64,000 nucleotides of DNA from Allofranklinella schreckenbergeri (GTDB lineage Bacteria > Pseudomonadota > Gammaproteobacteria > Burkholderiales > Burkholderiaceae_C). The notes below the pieces were generated by a model. It searched no databases. It saw nothing but the letters and a program-made list of their open reading frames with translations, and had not been told where the DNA came from. The stretch spans positions 62,001 through 126,000 of the forward strand of contig NZ_RDQM01000005.1 of the NCBI RefSeq assembly GCF_003703475.1. The letters are read 5' to 3'. Shown here piece after piece: positions 8,486 through 23,802 of this stretch (positions are counted from its first letter, which is position 1; each line of letters begins with the position of its first letter). The position numbers and the translations under genes were made by a program.

Positions 8486-10585
8486 ATGAGCACCAACACC
8501 CACGCCGGTCTCGACACCCTTTTTGCGGGAGTCGATTCACAGAGCCCAGAAGCCGAAACCGCTATTGGCGTGCCCCAGGTACCCATTGCAGAAGACGCTC
8601 CCGCTTCCTTGCCATTGCTGGGAACAGCCTCTCTGAGAAAACACCGCCGCCGTCTGTTCATCCTCATCTGTTTAGGCAGTCTGCTTTTTCTCAGCAGCCT
8701 GATTTACGGCTTTTGGAAAGCCCGTGAAAACGAAAAACCTTTCCATGTCGCGCACGAGGCGCAAGTCAACGCGCAGCATCTATACAACTTGGTCATGCAC
8801 GCTTGGATGGGCGACGGCTTCTGGAGCGAAATCATCTCCACCGCCGAAGTTCTGAACCGGCAAATCGATGCTTTAGCGGCCATTCCAAACGCAGGCCCCG
8901 TATTGCAAGCACGAGGTTCGCTGGCAAATGACGCCAAGCGCGTCAGTCAATTGCGCCATGTATTGCAGGCGCGTGAAGCCGTATTCACAAGAATCCAGCG
9001 CCAAGCCGATGCACTTCGAACCGCTGCCGCCCCCCTACTCGAAGAAGGCAGCATCAGCAGTACGGATGTTGCTGCCATCAACAGCTTGTTACTCACCTTC
9101 AAATCGTTGGCAGGCACCGCTTTATTCAACTATCTGGAACTGGGAGAGCTCAACACCTCCAGCAACGAAAGCGTCACGCGGGCCATTACCAATGCGATGC
9201 GTGCCGCGCATCAAGTGCAAAGCAGCCGCGACCCGCGCGTGATGAATCTCAGCCACGGCCTATTTGAAATGCTGCAAGACACGCAGCACGCCTTGGAGGC
9301 ACAGTTGGCATCGCTGCAAGAAATCAACGCCGCACGCGATTCGGTACGTGCACTGCGCCTACATGCTGAAACCCTGCTTCAACCTTTGGAAGGCCTGACC
9401 AGCCATTTGGCCAGCCGCTTAGGGCTGCAATGGCCTTATGTGCTTTCGTCGCTTTTGGGCATGGCCCTTGTGGCTCTGGCCTCCATCTTGATGGCGCGTA
9501 CCTATACCATCGACAGCCGCCGCCGGTTTGTGCAAGTCGAAAACCAGCAAATCGAGGCCACACAGCGTGAACAAGAAGCCAAGCGTCTCAATGATGCAAA
9601 CCAGGCTGCCATTCTTCGCCTGATGAACGAACTTTTGCTGATTGCGGAAGGGGACCTGACGCAAGAAACCACCGTGACCGAGGACATCACCGGCGCGATT
9701 GCGGACTCTATCAACTACACCATTGAAGAGCTGCGCCAACTCGTCGGCAGCGTGCAAGAGTCGGCCAACAAAGTGACCAGCACCACGCTGGCCGTGGATG
9801 CCACATCGACGGAGCTGCTGGCGGCCTCTACCGAGCAACTGCGAGAAATCAAAGACACTGGCAGCTCCATTTTGGAAATGGCACGCCGCATCAACGCCAT
9901 TTCCGACAGCGCACAGGAGTCGGCACAGGTGGCTCGTCAATCGCGTGAAGCGGCGGAATCAGGCTTGCGCGCCGTGCAAGACTCCATTGGCGGTATGAAT
10001 GCCATCCGCGCCCAAATTCAAGAGTCCTCCAAACGCATCAAACGATTGGGCGAGTCCTCGCAAGAAATTGGCGAAATTACCGAGTTGATCTCCGACATTA
10101 CCGAGCAAACCAACGTGCTGGCGCTGAACGCCGCCATTCAGGCCGCTTCGGCTGGTGAGGCTGGCCGAGGCTTTTCCGTGGTGGCTGAAGAAGTGCAGCG
10201 CCTGGCCGAACGCTCCGGCGATGCCACCCGCAAGATTGCAGAGCTGGTGCGCACCATCCAAAGCGACACGCACGATGCTGTGGTCGCTATGGAGCGTTCG
10301 ACCCAAGGTGTGGTTGAAGGGGCTACCCTGGCCGACCGCGCGGGCGTACAGCTGACCGAAATCGACCAGGTGTCGCGCCAGCTCTCCAGCCGCGTGGAGC
10401 AAATCTCCGATGTCGCAGCGCGAGAGGCCACCTTGGCTAACCAGGTGGCTGAAAACATGCAGCACATTTTTGCCGTGACAGAGCAAACCAGTGAGGGCAC
10501 GCGCTCGACCAGTAAACAAGTGCGCGAACTCTCCCACACCGCGCAAGAATTGCTGCAATCCATTTCACGATTCAAACTTCAGTAA
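8486..10585 (+). CDS. pilJ: Methyl-accepting chemotaxis protein PilJ
   Basis: Transmembrane chemoreceptor of the pilus system, 699 residues. Start taken at 8486 ([13 protein letters not shown]); the longer frame to 8438 overlaps pilI. A cytoplasmic N-terminus rich in Pro/Glu precedes TM1 at residues 57-78 ([20 protein letters not shown]). A periplasmic PilJ-type helical domain follows, then TM2 ([20 protein letters not shown], near residues 310-330), and a C-terminal MCP signalling domain with the hairpin tip [21 protein letters not shown]. No C-terminal CheR-docking pentapeptide; the protein ends SISRFKLQ. Confidence 0.93.
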   Translation: MSTNTHAGLDTLFAGVDSQSPEAETAIGVPQVPIAEDAPASLPLLGTASLRKHRRRLFILICLGSLLFLSSLIYGFWKARENEKPFHVAHEAQVNAQHLYNLVMHAWMGDGFWSEIISTAEVLNRQIDALAAIPNAGPVLQARGSLANDAKRVSQLRHVLQAREAVFTRIQRQADALRTAAAPLLEEGSISSTDVAAINSLLLTFKSLAGTALFNYLELGELNTSSNESVTRAITNAMRAAHQVQSSRDPRVMNLSHGLFEMLQDTQHALEAQLASLQEINAARDSVRALRLHAETLLQPLEGLTSHLASRLGLQWPYVLSSLLGMALVALASILMARTYTIDSRRRFVQVENQQIEATQREQEAKRLNDANQAAILRLMNELLLIAEGDLTQETTVTEDITGAIADSINYTIEELRQLVGSVQESANKVTSTTLAVDATSTELLAASTEQLREIKDTGSSILEMARRINAISDSAQESAQVARQSREAAESGLRAVQDSIGGMNAIRAQIQESSKRIKRLGESSQEIGEITELISDITEQTNVLALNAAIQAASAGEAGRGFSVVAEEVQRLAERSGDATRKIAELVRTIQSDTHDAVVAMERSTQGVVEGATLADRAGVQLTEIDQVSRQLSSRVEQISDVAAREATLANQVAENMQHIFAVTEQTSEGTRSTSKQVRELSHTAQELLQSISRFKLQ

Positions 10586-10591
10586 ATACAT

Positions 10592-10632
10592 AGCCTTGGC
10601 TGCATGTGGGCCAAGGCTCTTTCTCGCTTTCT
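10592..10632 (+). terminator. Hairpin with pyrimidine tail between pilJ and chpA (possible attenuator)
   Basis: Perfect 9-bp stem AGCCTTGGC (10592-10600) with GCCAAGGCT (10610-10618), then a C/T-rich tail CTTTCTCGCTTTCTTTCTT. The tail is interrupted, so it would be a weak or partial terminator. It could lower chpA expression relative to pilG-pilJ. Confidence 0.5.
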
Positions 10633-10674
10633 TTCTTGCAAGGGGGTCCAGCTCGCAGCTGGCCATAGACGACT

Positions 10675-17331
<6,657 letters not shown>

Positions 17332-17367
17332 CCCAGCCCCACACGCCACCCCCAAGCGACGCCGCCC

Positions 17368-17805
17368 ATGTTTGCCCCTACGCAAGAAGACGTGCGCCGC
17401 TTTTTCTGCGGCGTCTATGCCAAAGCCCAGGCAGGCGAGCCGATGCAAGCCATCGAAACCCTCGCCAGCCTGTGGATCGCCGAACACCCCGAATACCACG
17501 CCGACCTGGCCGACGTGCAAGCCGCGCTGGAGCGCCAATACGACGCCTCCGACAACGGGCGCGGCAACCCGTTTCTGCACCTGTCCATGCACCTGAGCAT
17601 CAGCGAGCAATGCAGCATCGACCAACCCGCAGGCATCCGCCAGGCCGTCGAACTGCTCGCCAACCGCCTGGACTCGCTGCACCAAGCCCACCACGAAGTC
17701 ATGCAATGCCTGCAAGACATGCTCTGGCAAAGCCAAGTGCACCAGCGCCCCCCCGACGGCGCCGCCTACGTGGAAGCCGTGCAACGCCGCGCCACCCGGC
17801 GCTGA
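17368..17805 (+). CDS. DUF1841 family protein
   Basis: Small soluble protein of 145 residues. The N-terminus MFAPTQEDVRRFFCGVYAKAQAGEPM, the motif LWIAEHPEYHADL and the central FLHLSMHLSISEQCSIDQP match DUF1841, a family common in beta- and gamma-proteobacteria without known function. The gene starts 36 bases after chpA on the same strand, so read-through from the pil operon is possible. Confidence 0.85.
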   Translation: MFAPTQEDVRRFFCGVYAKAQAGEPMQAIETLASLWIAEHPEYHADLADVQAALERQYDASDNGRGNPFLHLSMHLSISEQCSIDQPAGIRQAVELLANRLDSLHQAHHEVMQCLQDMLWQSQVHQRPPDGAAYVEAVQRRATRR

Positions 17806-17856
17806 AGCCTATTTCAACGCATTGCGCATCCAGCTTGCATGCATAGCCCAAAAATC

Positions 17857-17928
17857 CAATCAAAAGAAAAATGATTTAATGAGGGTACGCCAAAACAAGG
17901 CTATTTTTATTCTTTTGATTTGTAAAAT
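17857..17928 (+). repeat. AT-rich palindromic repeat, copy R2
   Basis: Forward-orientation copy: left arm AATCAAAAGAAAAA, core ACGCCAAAACAAGG, right arm ending TTTTGATTTGTAAAA. It ends five bases before the probable start of the HD-domain gene, whose frame runs through the element. Confidence 0.85.
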
Positions 17929-17932
17929 TTGC

Positions 17933-18409
17933 ATGCCATTCAATCACCCCTCCACAGCCGCACTGCTGGAACAAGCCATCGCCCTGGCCTTGCACGCCCA
18001 TGCAGGCCAGTTGGACGACGACGGCAGCCCCTACATCCTCCACCCCCTACGCGTCATGCTCAGCCTGCCCCGGTCGGCCACGCCCGAGCAACGCATGGCC
18101 GCCGTGTTGCACGACACGCTGGAGCACACCGCCCTCACCGAAGGCGACTTGCGCGCCGCAGGCATCCCCGCCGCCGTCATTGATGCCGTACGCACCCTCA
18201 CCCGCCCCGAGCACGAATCGCGCCTGGAGGCCACCCGCCGCGCCGCCGCCCACCCCATTGCGCGCGCCGTCAAACGCTGCGACATCCGCGACAACATGGA
18301 CCTCTCCCGCATCCCCCGCCCCAGCCCCGCCGACCACGCCCGCATGCAGGAATACCGCCAGGCCCTGGCCTTGCTGGAATCCATGCACGATCGCAGCGCC
18401 AGTGGGTAA
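17933..18409 (+). CDS. HD-domain phosphohydrolase (RelA/SpoT hydrolase-like)
   Basis: 158-residue protein with the HD-type metal site: ALHAHAGQLDDDGSPYILHPLRVM supplies one histidine pair, AAVLHDTLEHT the HD dipeptide, and VKRCDIRDNMDLSRI the last aspartate. This order matches the (p)ppGpp hydrolase domain found alone in small alarmone hydrolases. I chose ATG 17933 (MPFNHPSTAALLEQ); upstream in-frame starts at 17822 and 17879 would translate repeat R2. Substrate is inferred only from the domain type. Confidence 0.8.
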   Translation: MPFNHPSTAALLEQAIALALHAHAGQLDDDGSPYILHPLRVMLSLPRSATPEQRMAAVLHDTLEHTALTEGDLRAAGIPAAVIDAVRTLTRPEHESRLEATRRAAAHPIARAVKRCDIRDNMDLSRIPRPSPADHARMQEYRQALALLESMHDRSASG

Positions 18410-18532
18410 GCGCTGGCCCCAAAAAACGGCTCAAGATGGCATGCAAAGCGCACAATGCAGCCACGCCAGGGGATTTGCCAAAGCCCTCCCCAGCACAAAT
18501 CTCCGCAAACCGCTACAAGCCGCCACCGCCCC

Positions 18533-19138
18533 ATGTCCACCCCCACCCCCCAAGCCATTGCCCAAGCCGCCGCCGCCCTCATCGTTGAAGAAGGCATGGA
18601 AATCGGCCCCGCCAAACGCCAAGCCCTCAAGCAACTCGGGCTGCGCCCGCAAACGCCCCTGCCCGACAACCGCACCGTGGAAGACGCCGTACGCGAACAC
18701 ATCCAGATTTTTCGCGCCCAAGAGCAACCGCAAGAGCTGCGCGCGCTGCGCGAAATCGCCCTGCAATGGATGGATCGGCTGGCCGAGTTCTCCCCGCTCA
18801 TCGGCGGCGCGCTGTGGAACGGCACCGCCACACGCCACAGCACCATCCACCTGCAACTCTTTCACGACGACCCCAAAGCCCTGCCCATTACCTTGCTCAA
18901 CCAGGGCCTGAGCTTTGAAACCGAAGAAGCCCCCGGCCTGGGCGGCCAGGCCACCGAAGTGCTCATCCTGGAGCACCCCACGCGCGAGCCTTGTTTGGAC
19001 GGCAGCGCCCTCATCGCCCTGTGGAACAACCCCGCCCAAGCCCTGCGCGGCGCACTGCTGCCCGATAAAGACGGCCGCGCCCCACGCGGCACCGCCCAAA
19101 GCCTGCGCGACAATATGGCCGCCGAAGAAGCGCCTTAA
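18533..19138 (+). CDS. Conserved hypothetical protein, possibly nucleotidyltransferase-like
   Basis: 201-residue soluble protein beginning MSTPTPQAIAQAAAALIVEEGMEIG. I recognise no catalytic family with certainty. The central stretch LIGGALWNGTATRHSTIHLQLF resembles the G-[GS]-x-A-x-G-T-x-x-H-S-D-I-x-L core of minimal nucleotidyltransferases, but the aspartates that bind metal are replaced (STIHLQL), so an active transferase is doubtful. Start at 18533 preferred over 18455 on composition. It sits between the HD hydrolase and an AI-2E transporter, same strand. Confidence 0.65.
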   Translation: MSTPTPQAIAQAAAALIVEEGMEIGPAKRQALKQLGLRPQTPLPDNRTVEDAVREHIQIFRAQEQPQELRALREIALQWMDRLAEFSPLIGGALWNGTATRHSTIHLQLFHDDPKALPITLLNQGLSFETEEAPGLGGQATEVLILEHPTREPCLDGSALIALWNNPAQALRGALLPDKDGRAPRGTAQSLRDNMAAEEAP

Positions 19139-19142
19139 CCAC

Positions 19143-19214
19143 CAATCAAAAGAAAAACTGTTTCATACCCATCAAGCCTAAACAAGGCGAATTTTCTTCC
19201 TATTGATTTGAAAA
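19143..19214 (+). repeat. AT-rich palindromic repeat, copy R3
   Basis: Forward copy: AATCAAAAGAAAAA at the left, core CATCAAGCCTAAACAAGG, right end CCTATTGATTTGAAAA. It begins four bases after the stop of the preceding gene. Confidence 0.88.
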
Positions 19215-19314
19215 TAACAAGAGAAAAAGCGCCCCGGGCAGCCACTTGGCTCTCATCGCAACTCATCGCAGCTCATCGCCACCCCAGCCCAACCACGCAC
19301 CACCACCACCCCGT

Positions 19315-20376
19315 ATGGACCGCGCCACACTGCAAAGCCGGGTATTTCTCGCCATCCTGGCCACCGTCACCATCGCCTTCTTCGTGCTGCTGCGCCCCTT
19401 TTACAGCGCCATCTTCTGGGCCGCCACGCTGGCCGTGCTCTTTTGGCCCGTGCACCAGCGCGTGCTCGCGCGCATGCCCCAGCGGCCCAACAGCGCCTCC
19501 CTACTAACCCTGCTGATCTGCCTGCTCGTGGTCATCATCCCACTGCTGCTGGTGCTCACCTCCCTCATTCAGGAGCTGTTGCAGTTCTATGCCAACTTCG
19601 GGCGCGACAGCAACAGCCTGCGCCACTACTACCAGCAAATCGTCGCCGCCATCCCCCCGCAAGTCTGGGCCTGGCTCGACCGCCTGGGCCTGAGCACCTT
19701 TGCCGACATCCAGCCCAAACTCATCGAAGCGGCCAACCAAGCCATGCGCGCCCTCTCGGCCAAAGCCGTCAGCTTCGGGCAAAACACACTCGAATTCGGC
19801 CTGGCCTTCACGCTCATGCTGTATTTGCTGTTCTTCTTCTTCCGCGACGGCGCCGCCCTCATCGACCTCGTGCGCCACGCCATCCCGGTGGACAAGCGCT
19901 ACTCCCACCAACTCGCAGGCAAATTCAGCGCCGTCGTCAAAGCCACCATCAAAGGCAACATCGTCGTAGCCATGGTGCAAGGCACCCTCGGCGGGCTGAT
20001 GTTCTGGGGCATGGGCCTTCAGGGCCCCATCCTCTGGGGCGTCGTCATGGCCGTGCTCTCGCTGCTGCCCGCCGTCGGCGCCGGCCTGGTCTGGGCGCCC
20101 GTGGCCATCTACCTGCTCGCCACCGGCGCCACGCTCAAGGGCATCATCATGATCGCCATCGGCGTGGGCGTCATCGGCCTGGTGGACAACCTGCTGCGCC
20201 CCATCCTCGTGGGCAAAGAAACCAAAATGCCCGACTACCTCGTGCTGCTCTCGACGCTGGGCGGCATCTCCCTCTTTGGCATCACCGGCTTCGTCGCAGG
20301 CCCCGTCATCGCCGCCCTGTTCATGGCCATCTGGGCTATCTTCATCACCAAAAAAGAGGCCAACAACCTCGGCTGA
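19315..20376 (+). CDS. AI-2E family transporter (PerM/TqsA family membrane protein)
   Basis: 353-residue integral membrane protein with about eight hydrophobic segments: two near residues 11-50, one near 64-84, then a periplasmic loop of about 90 residues and a C-terminal cluster. The family signature region SLLPAVGAGLVWAPVAIYLL and VDNLLRPILVGKETKMPDYLVLLSTLGG (VDNLLRPILVGK then MPDYLVLLSTLGG) is well conserved. Relatives export small molecules or act as Na+/H+ antiporters; the AI-2 role is known only for TqsA. Start at 19315 (MDRATLQSRVF) chosen over 19246. Confidence 0.88.
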   Translation: MDRATLQSRVFLAILATVTIAFFVLLRPFYSAIFWAATLAVLFWPVHQRVLARMPQRPNSASLLTLLICLLVVIIPLLLVLTSLIQELLQFYANFGRDSNSLRHYYQQIVAAIPPQVWAWLDRLGLSTFADIQPKLIEAANQAMRALSAKAVSFGQNTLEFGLAFTLMLYLLFFFFRDGAALIDLVRHAIPVDKRYSHQLAGKFSAVVKATIKGNIVVAMVQGTLGGLMFWGMGLQGPILWGVVMAVLSLLPAVGAGLVWAPVAIYLLATGATLKGIIMIAIGVGVIGLVDNLLRPILVGKETKMPDYLVLLSTLGGISLFGITGFVAGPVIAALFMAIWAIFITKKEANNLG

Positions 20377-20395
20377 CCCACTCCACCAATCAATC

Positions 20396-20467
20396 CAATC
20401 AAAGAGAAATAAACTCAATATCCATCAAGCCGAAACAAAGGTATTTTATTTCCTTTGAAATGCAAAA
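20396..20467 (+). repeat. AT-rich palindromic repeat, copy R4
   Basis: Forward copy: AATCAAAGAGAAATAAA, core CATCAAGCCGAAACAAAGG, right arm TTTCCTTTGAAATGCAAAA. It fills most of the gap between the transporter and dehydrogenase genes and ends 18 bases before the latter's ATG. Confidence 0.9.
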
Positions 20468-20485
20468 CCAAACCCGTTGAAAACC

Positions 20486-21889
20486 ATGCAAACACCCAGC
20501 TACACCTTCACCCCCACCCGCAGCGCCAATGAGGCCCTGCTACACGCCCTGGCCGAACGCTTTGGCGCGCAACTCTCCACCGCCCAAGCCGTGCGCGAGC
20601 AACACGGGCGCGACGAAGGCTCCATCGCCGCCCCGCCGCCCGACGCCGTCGTCTTCGCCCAAAGCACGCAAGACGTGGCCGATGCCGTGCGCTTGGCCGC
20701 CGCGCACAACACCCCCGTCATCGCCTACGGCGCAGGCTCCTCGCTCGAAGGCCACCTGCTAGCCGTCGACGGCGGCATCAGCATCGATCTGAGCCGCATG
20801 GACCAAATCCTCAGCATCAACGCCGAAGATCTGACCGTCACCGTCCAGCCCGGCATCACCCGCAAACAACTCAACGAAGCCCTCAAACACCAGGGCCTGT
20901 TCTTCCCCATCGACCCCGGCGCCGACGCCAGCATCGGCGGCATGACCGCCACGCGCGCCTCCGGCACCAACGCCGTGCGCTACGGCACCCTGCGCGAAAA
21001 CGTCCTCGCGCTCGAAGTCGTGCTCGCCAGCGGCGAAACCATCCGCACCGGCACCCGCGCACGCAAATCCAGCGCCGGCTACGACCTCACCCGCCTGTTC
21101 GTCGGCAGCGAAGGCACGCTGGGCATCTTCACCGAAATCACCCTCAAGCTCTACCCCCTGCCCGAAGCCGTCAGCGCCGCCACCTGCTCCTTTGCCAGCA
21201 TCGAAAGCGCCGTACGCACCGTCATCGACACCATCCAAATGGGCGTGCCCATCGCCCGCGTCGAACTGCTCGACGGCCCCACCGTCGCCGCCGTCAACCG
21301 CTACAGCAAACTCAACCTGCGCGAAGAGGCCATGCTGCTGATGGAATTTCACGGCTCGCCCGCCTCCGTGCAAGAGCAAGCCCAAACCGTGCAAGACATC
21401 GCCAGCGAACACCAAGGCCAAGCCTTCGAATGGGCCGACACCCCCGAAGAACGCACCCGCCTGTGGACCGCGCGGCACAACGCCTACTTCGCCGCCCTGC
21501 AACTGCGCCCCGGCTGCCGCGTCATCACCACCGACACCTGCGTGCCCATCAGCCGCTTGGCCGACTGCCTGCTCGCCTCGCTGCAAGAAGTGCAAGCCAG
21601 CGGCATCCCCTACTTCCTCGTCGGCCACGTCGGCGACGGCAACTTCCACTTCGGCTACCTCATCGACCCCGACGACAGCGCCGAACGCCAACGCGCCGAA
21701 GCCCTCAGCCAAGCCCTCGTCGCCCGCGCCATCGCCATGGACGGCACCTGCACCGGCGAACACGGCATCGGCATCCACAAAATACACTACCTGCCCGAAG
21801 AAACCGGCCCCGGCGCCGTCGCCGTCATGCGCAGCATCAAACAAGCGCTCGACCCGCAAAACATCCTCAACCCGGGGAAGATTTTTTGA
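20486..21889 (+). CDS. FAD-linked D-lactate dehydrogenase (cytochrome type)
   Basis: 467-residue flavoenzyme of the GlcD/DLD family that oxidises D-lactate or a related 2-hydroxy acid. The FAD_binding_4 domain is at residues 50-190 with the pyrophosphate-binding motif YGAGSSLEGH, DPGADASIGGMTATRASGTNAVRYG and FVGSEGTLGI. The FAD-oxidase C domain follows with GHVGDGNFHF and the C-terminal CTGEHGIGIHK. No Fe-S cysteine motifs are present, so it is the single-subunit type. ATG 20486 is used; a TTG at 20477 in frame is an alternative. Converges with the toxin gene 15 bases away. Confidence 0.88.
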   Translation: MQTPSYTFTPTRSANEALLHALAERFGAQLSTAQAVREQHGRDEGSIAAPPPDAVVFAQSTQDVADAVRLAAAHNTPVIAYGAGSSLEGHLLAVDGGISIDLSRMDQILSINAEDLTVTVQPGITRKQLNEALKHQGLFFPIDPGADASIGGMTATRASGTNAVRYGTLRENVLALEVVLASGETIRTGTRARKSSAGYDLTRLFVGSEGTLGIFTEITLKLYPLPEAVSAATCSFASIESAVRTVIDTIQMGVPIARVELLDGPTVAAVNRYSKLNLREEAMLLMEFHGSPASVQEQAQTVQDIASEHQGQAFEWADTPEERTRLWTARHNAYFAALQLRPGCRVITTDTCVPISRLADCLLASLQEVQASGIPYFLVGHVGDGNFHFGYLIDPDDSAERQRAEALSQALVARAIAMDGTCTGEHGIGIHKIHYLPEETGPGAVAVMRSIKQALDPQNILNPGKIF

Positions 21890-21904
21890 AGAAGCTCTCG
21901 TTGC

Positions 21905-22198
21905 TTACTCCTTGCATTCCAGCTGATGCCACACACGCAAGACATACACAAGATCGGCATCGCTATCGAACAAGTAGCGTATGACGTAGCCATACGTTCC
22001 GAACGCAAGGACAGCCTCGCGCTGCTTTGGCATCGATGGCACAGGTCGATAAATAGCAGGGTGCGCCTTGATTTTTTCCAGCTGGTCGGCAATGGCAAGC
22101 AGCGCCCTCTCTGCGGCTTGGGGATTCTTCGTCGCAAGAAAGTCAACGACTCGTTCCAAATCTGCCTGTGCCGCTTCCGTGAGCCTTATTTTTCGCAT
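21905..22198 (-). CDS. RelE/ParE superfamily toxin
   Basis: 97-residue toxin starting MRKIRLTEAAQADLERVVDFLA; the motif LERVVDFLATKNPQAAERALLAIADQLEKI (LERVVDFLATKNPQ then AIADQLEKI) and the C-terminal VIRYLFDSDADLVYVLRVWHQ are typical of ParE-type folds. Start at 22198 removes a 17-codon extension that overlaps the antitoxin. The gene overlaps the antitoxin 3' end by 13 bases, the usual coupling. Whether it acts on gyrase (ParE) or mRNA (RelE) cannot be told. Confidence 0.88.
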   Translation of the reverse strand: MRKIRLTEAAQADLERVVDFLATKNPQAAERALLAIADQLEKIKAHPAIYRPVPSMPKQREAVLAFGTYGYVIRYLFDSDADLVYVLRVWHQLECKE

Positions 22199-22488
22199 CG
22201 GACTTGAGGCTTGGGAAGCGGGGCATCCGTGGAGAGTGCGCGCAGCCAAGCAATGGTTTCATCGCCATCGTAGTAGACGCCCGTATCCTGGTAGTGCTTC
22301 CATGCCTCATCGGCTTCACAGTTGCGCCGTGCCTGTTCTTCTTCAAATTCGATGTACTTCATCACCACTTCGCGCACCAGCGCGTGGGCCGGGCGCTTTT
22401 TTTGTGCGGCAATGATGCGAAGCCGTTCGCGAGCGTCGCTTGGCAGTTTGAGCGACATGGGTGAGGTGGTGCTGGTGGTCATGGGCAT
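22186..22488 (-). CDS. Ribbon-helix-helix type antitoxin
   Basis: 100-residue partner of the adjacent toxin. The N-terminal part MSLKLPSDARERLRIIAAQKKRPAHALVREVVMKYI (MSLKLPSDARERLRIIAA then HALVREVVMKYI) has the strand-helix-helix pattern of CopG/MetJ DNA-binding proteins. The acidic C-terminal half (YQDTGVYYDGDETIAWLRALS) would wrap the toxin. Start at 22488 or 22482; a GAAAG lies in front of the first. A TATACT on the minus strand about 20 bases upstream may be the -10 of the TA promoter. Confidence 0.87.
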   Translation of the reverse strand: MPMTTSTTSPMSLKLPSDARERLRIIAAQKKRPAHALVREVVMKYIEFEEEQARRNCEADEAWKHYQDTGVYYDGDETIAWLRALSTDAPLPKPQVRCEK

Positions 22489-22696
22489 ACTTTCAGAAAA
22501 GTAGCGCCCAGTATATTCAGGGACCATCTCAGAGCAGGATTTTTGAATCCTCCCAAGCCCGTTCACAATCTTGGCGCAAGCCGACAAGAAACAGTTTGGG
22601 ATGGGCTGCAAGGCCAAGCCTTGCGGACACAAACAGGCCGCCCGAATCCGTGCTATTGACCTCCGTGTAGAGGTCCTGAACAAACGCAGCGCCCCC

Positions 22697-23371
22697 CTAC
22701 CCCCGCACCACCGGATAAAACGGCCGCGCCTGAAACCGCTCAGGCGCATCCATCATCACCGACAGCATTGCAGGCAGCACCCGCGCCAGAATCACCCGCC
22801 CATCGCGCACCTGCGCCCGGTTCACCGAGCTGCCCCAAGTCGCCCCGCCGTGCATCAACTGATTGCGCAAGGTGTAAAGCCGCTGGAACACCACAAACAG
22901 CACCTGCGCCGTATCCTGCTGCGCCAGCGCCCGGCCCGCCGCCGCCTTCGCCTGCTCAAACGCCCCGCGCCACTGCCCCTCATCGCCGCCGCTGTTCAGG
23001 CAATCCCAAAACGGCTGGAAAACATACGGGTTATCCAGCAACACCCGGATCGGCCCGGAAAACTCCCGCCACACCAACCCATACAGCAAATTCGCGCGAT
23101 CCAAATCGCACACCTGCTGCATGAAGCCTTTGAACGCCGCCTTCTCCGTATAGCCCGGCAACTCCTGCGCATAGGCCGCGTTGAACGCAATCCAAAGGCA
23201 TATGAACGCCACATCGTCGTCATCCCCCGCATCTTCTGCGCGCTGCAACCAGCTCAATGCTCGATGCATGCGCAAAGTGAAATCGGTGCGGCCTTGGGTG
23301 ATAAGGGCTTGATGGCGGATTAATAGATTTTTCAATTCAAAACCGTTTTTCTGTTCAGCCGAAGCATTCAC
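22697..23371 (-). CDS. HEPN-domain protein (putative RNase)
   Basis: 224-residue, all-helical protein. The motif RNQLMH at residues 169-174 is the R-x4-6-H signature of HEPN ribonucleases, preceded by a helix LFVVFQRLYTL. HEPN proteins act in toxin-antitoxin, CRISPR and anti-phage systems; the exact role here is unknown. AAGGAG lies 11 bases before the ATG. It follows the zinc-ribbon gene by 18 bases, so the two look co-transcribed. No MNT nucleotidyltransferase partner is adjacent. Confidence 0.75.
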   Translation of the reverse strand: MNASAEQKNGFELKNLLIRHQALITQGRTDFTLRMHRALSWLQRAEDAGDDDDVAFICLWIAFNAAYAQELPGYTEKAAFKGFMQQVCDLDRANLLYGLVWREFSGPIRVLLDNPYVFQPFWDCLNSGGDEGQWRGAFEQAKAAAGRALAQQDTAQVLFVVFQRLYTLRNQLMHGGATWGSSVNRAQVRDGRVILARVLPAMLSVMMDAPERFQARPFYPVVRG

Positions 23372-23389
23372 TCACAAGCTCCTTGGAAA

Positions 23390-23587
23390 TTAAAAATATT
23401 TTCCTAACAAAACCTGGAAAATTCCGGTCTTTTTTACCGGACGGACCTCCAGTTTCCGATTATCACAACGCGGGCAACGATCAAAGGAATCCACGCCTCT
23501 AATCAAGGCATCGCTTGCGGGTTTGACGGTTTTGCTCCAGCCGCAGGCTGGGCAGCGGTAGGTGCACGGAGGCGGCTTGACGGGCAT
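23390..23587 (-). CDS. Small zinc-ribbon protein, first of two paralogues
   Basis: 65 residues with two Cys pairs: CPACGW (residues 13-18) and CPRC (38-41), spaced as in a rubredoxin-like zinc ribbon. The spacing CxxCGW - CPxC - L-x-V - G-x-F matches the 83-residue protein encoded at 25725-25976, so the two are related. Could be a nucleic-acid or protein adaptor. Upstream of the HEPN gene in the same orientation. Confidence 0.7.
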   Translation of the reverse strand: MPVKPPPCTYRCPACGWSKTVKPASDALIRGVDSFDRCPRCDNRKLEVRPVKKTGIFQVLLGKYF

Positions 23588-23802
23588 GGTAGCGTTTTTT
23601 TATCACGGGGATTTAACAGGCTGCTGAAATACTACCAACGATGGATAAAAATACTCAATAAACACCTTCAAACCCTTTATTGAACATAAATCAATTGCTT
23701 ATAGCCTGAAGCAGAAAGCGGGGAGCCTTTGAACCTTCAAAATTGATATTTCAAAAACCCCCAGAAAATATTCCTCAATAAAATTCAGCGAAATCAATTT
23801 TA
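23588..23802. other. AT-rich gap between YaaW-like and zinc-ribbon genes
   Basis: About 215 bases of low-GC sequence with A- and T-runs and no ORF. No terminator hairpin or repeat-family member is visible. It could hold a promoter for the zinc-ribbon/HEPN pair. Confidence 0.4.

Noticed and set aside
17822-17932. N-terminal extension of the HD protein through repeat R2
   Set aside because: The extra residues come from the repeat (IFILLICKIC) and have no family counterpart.
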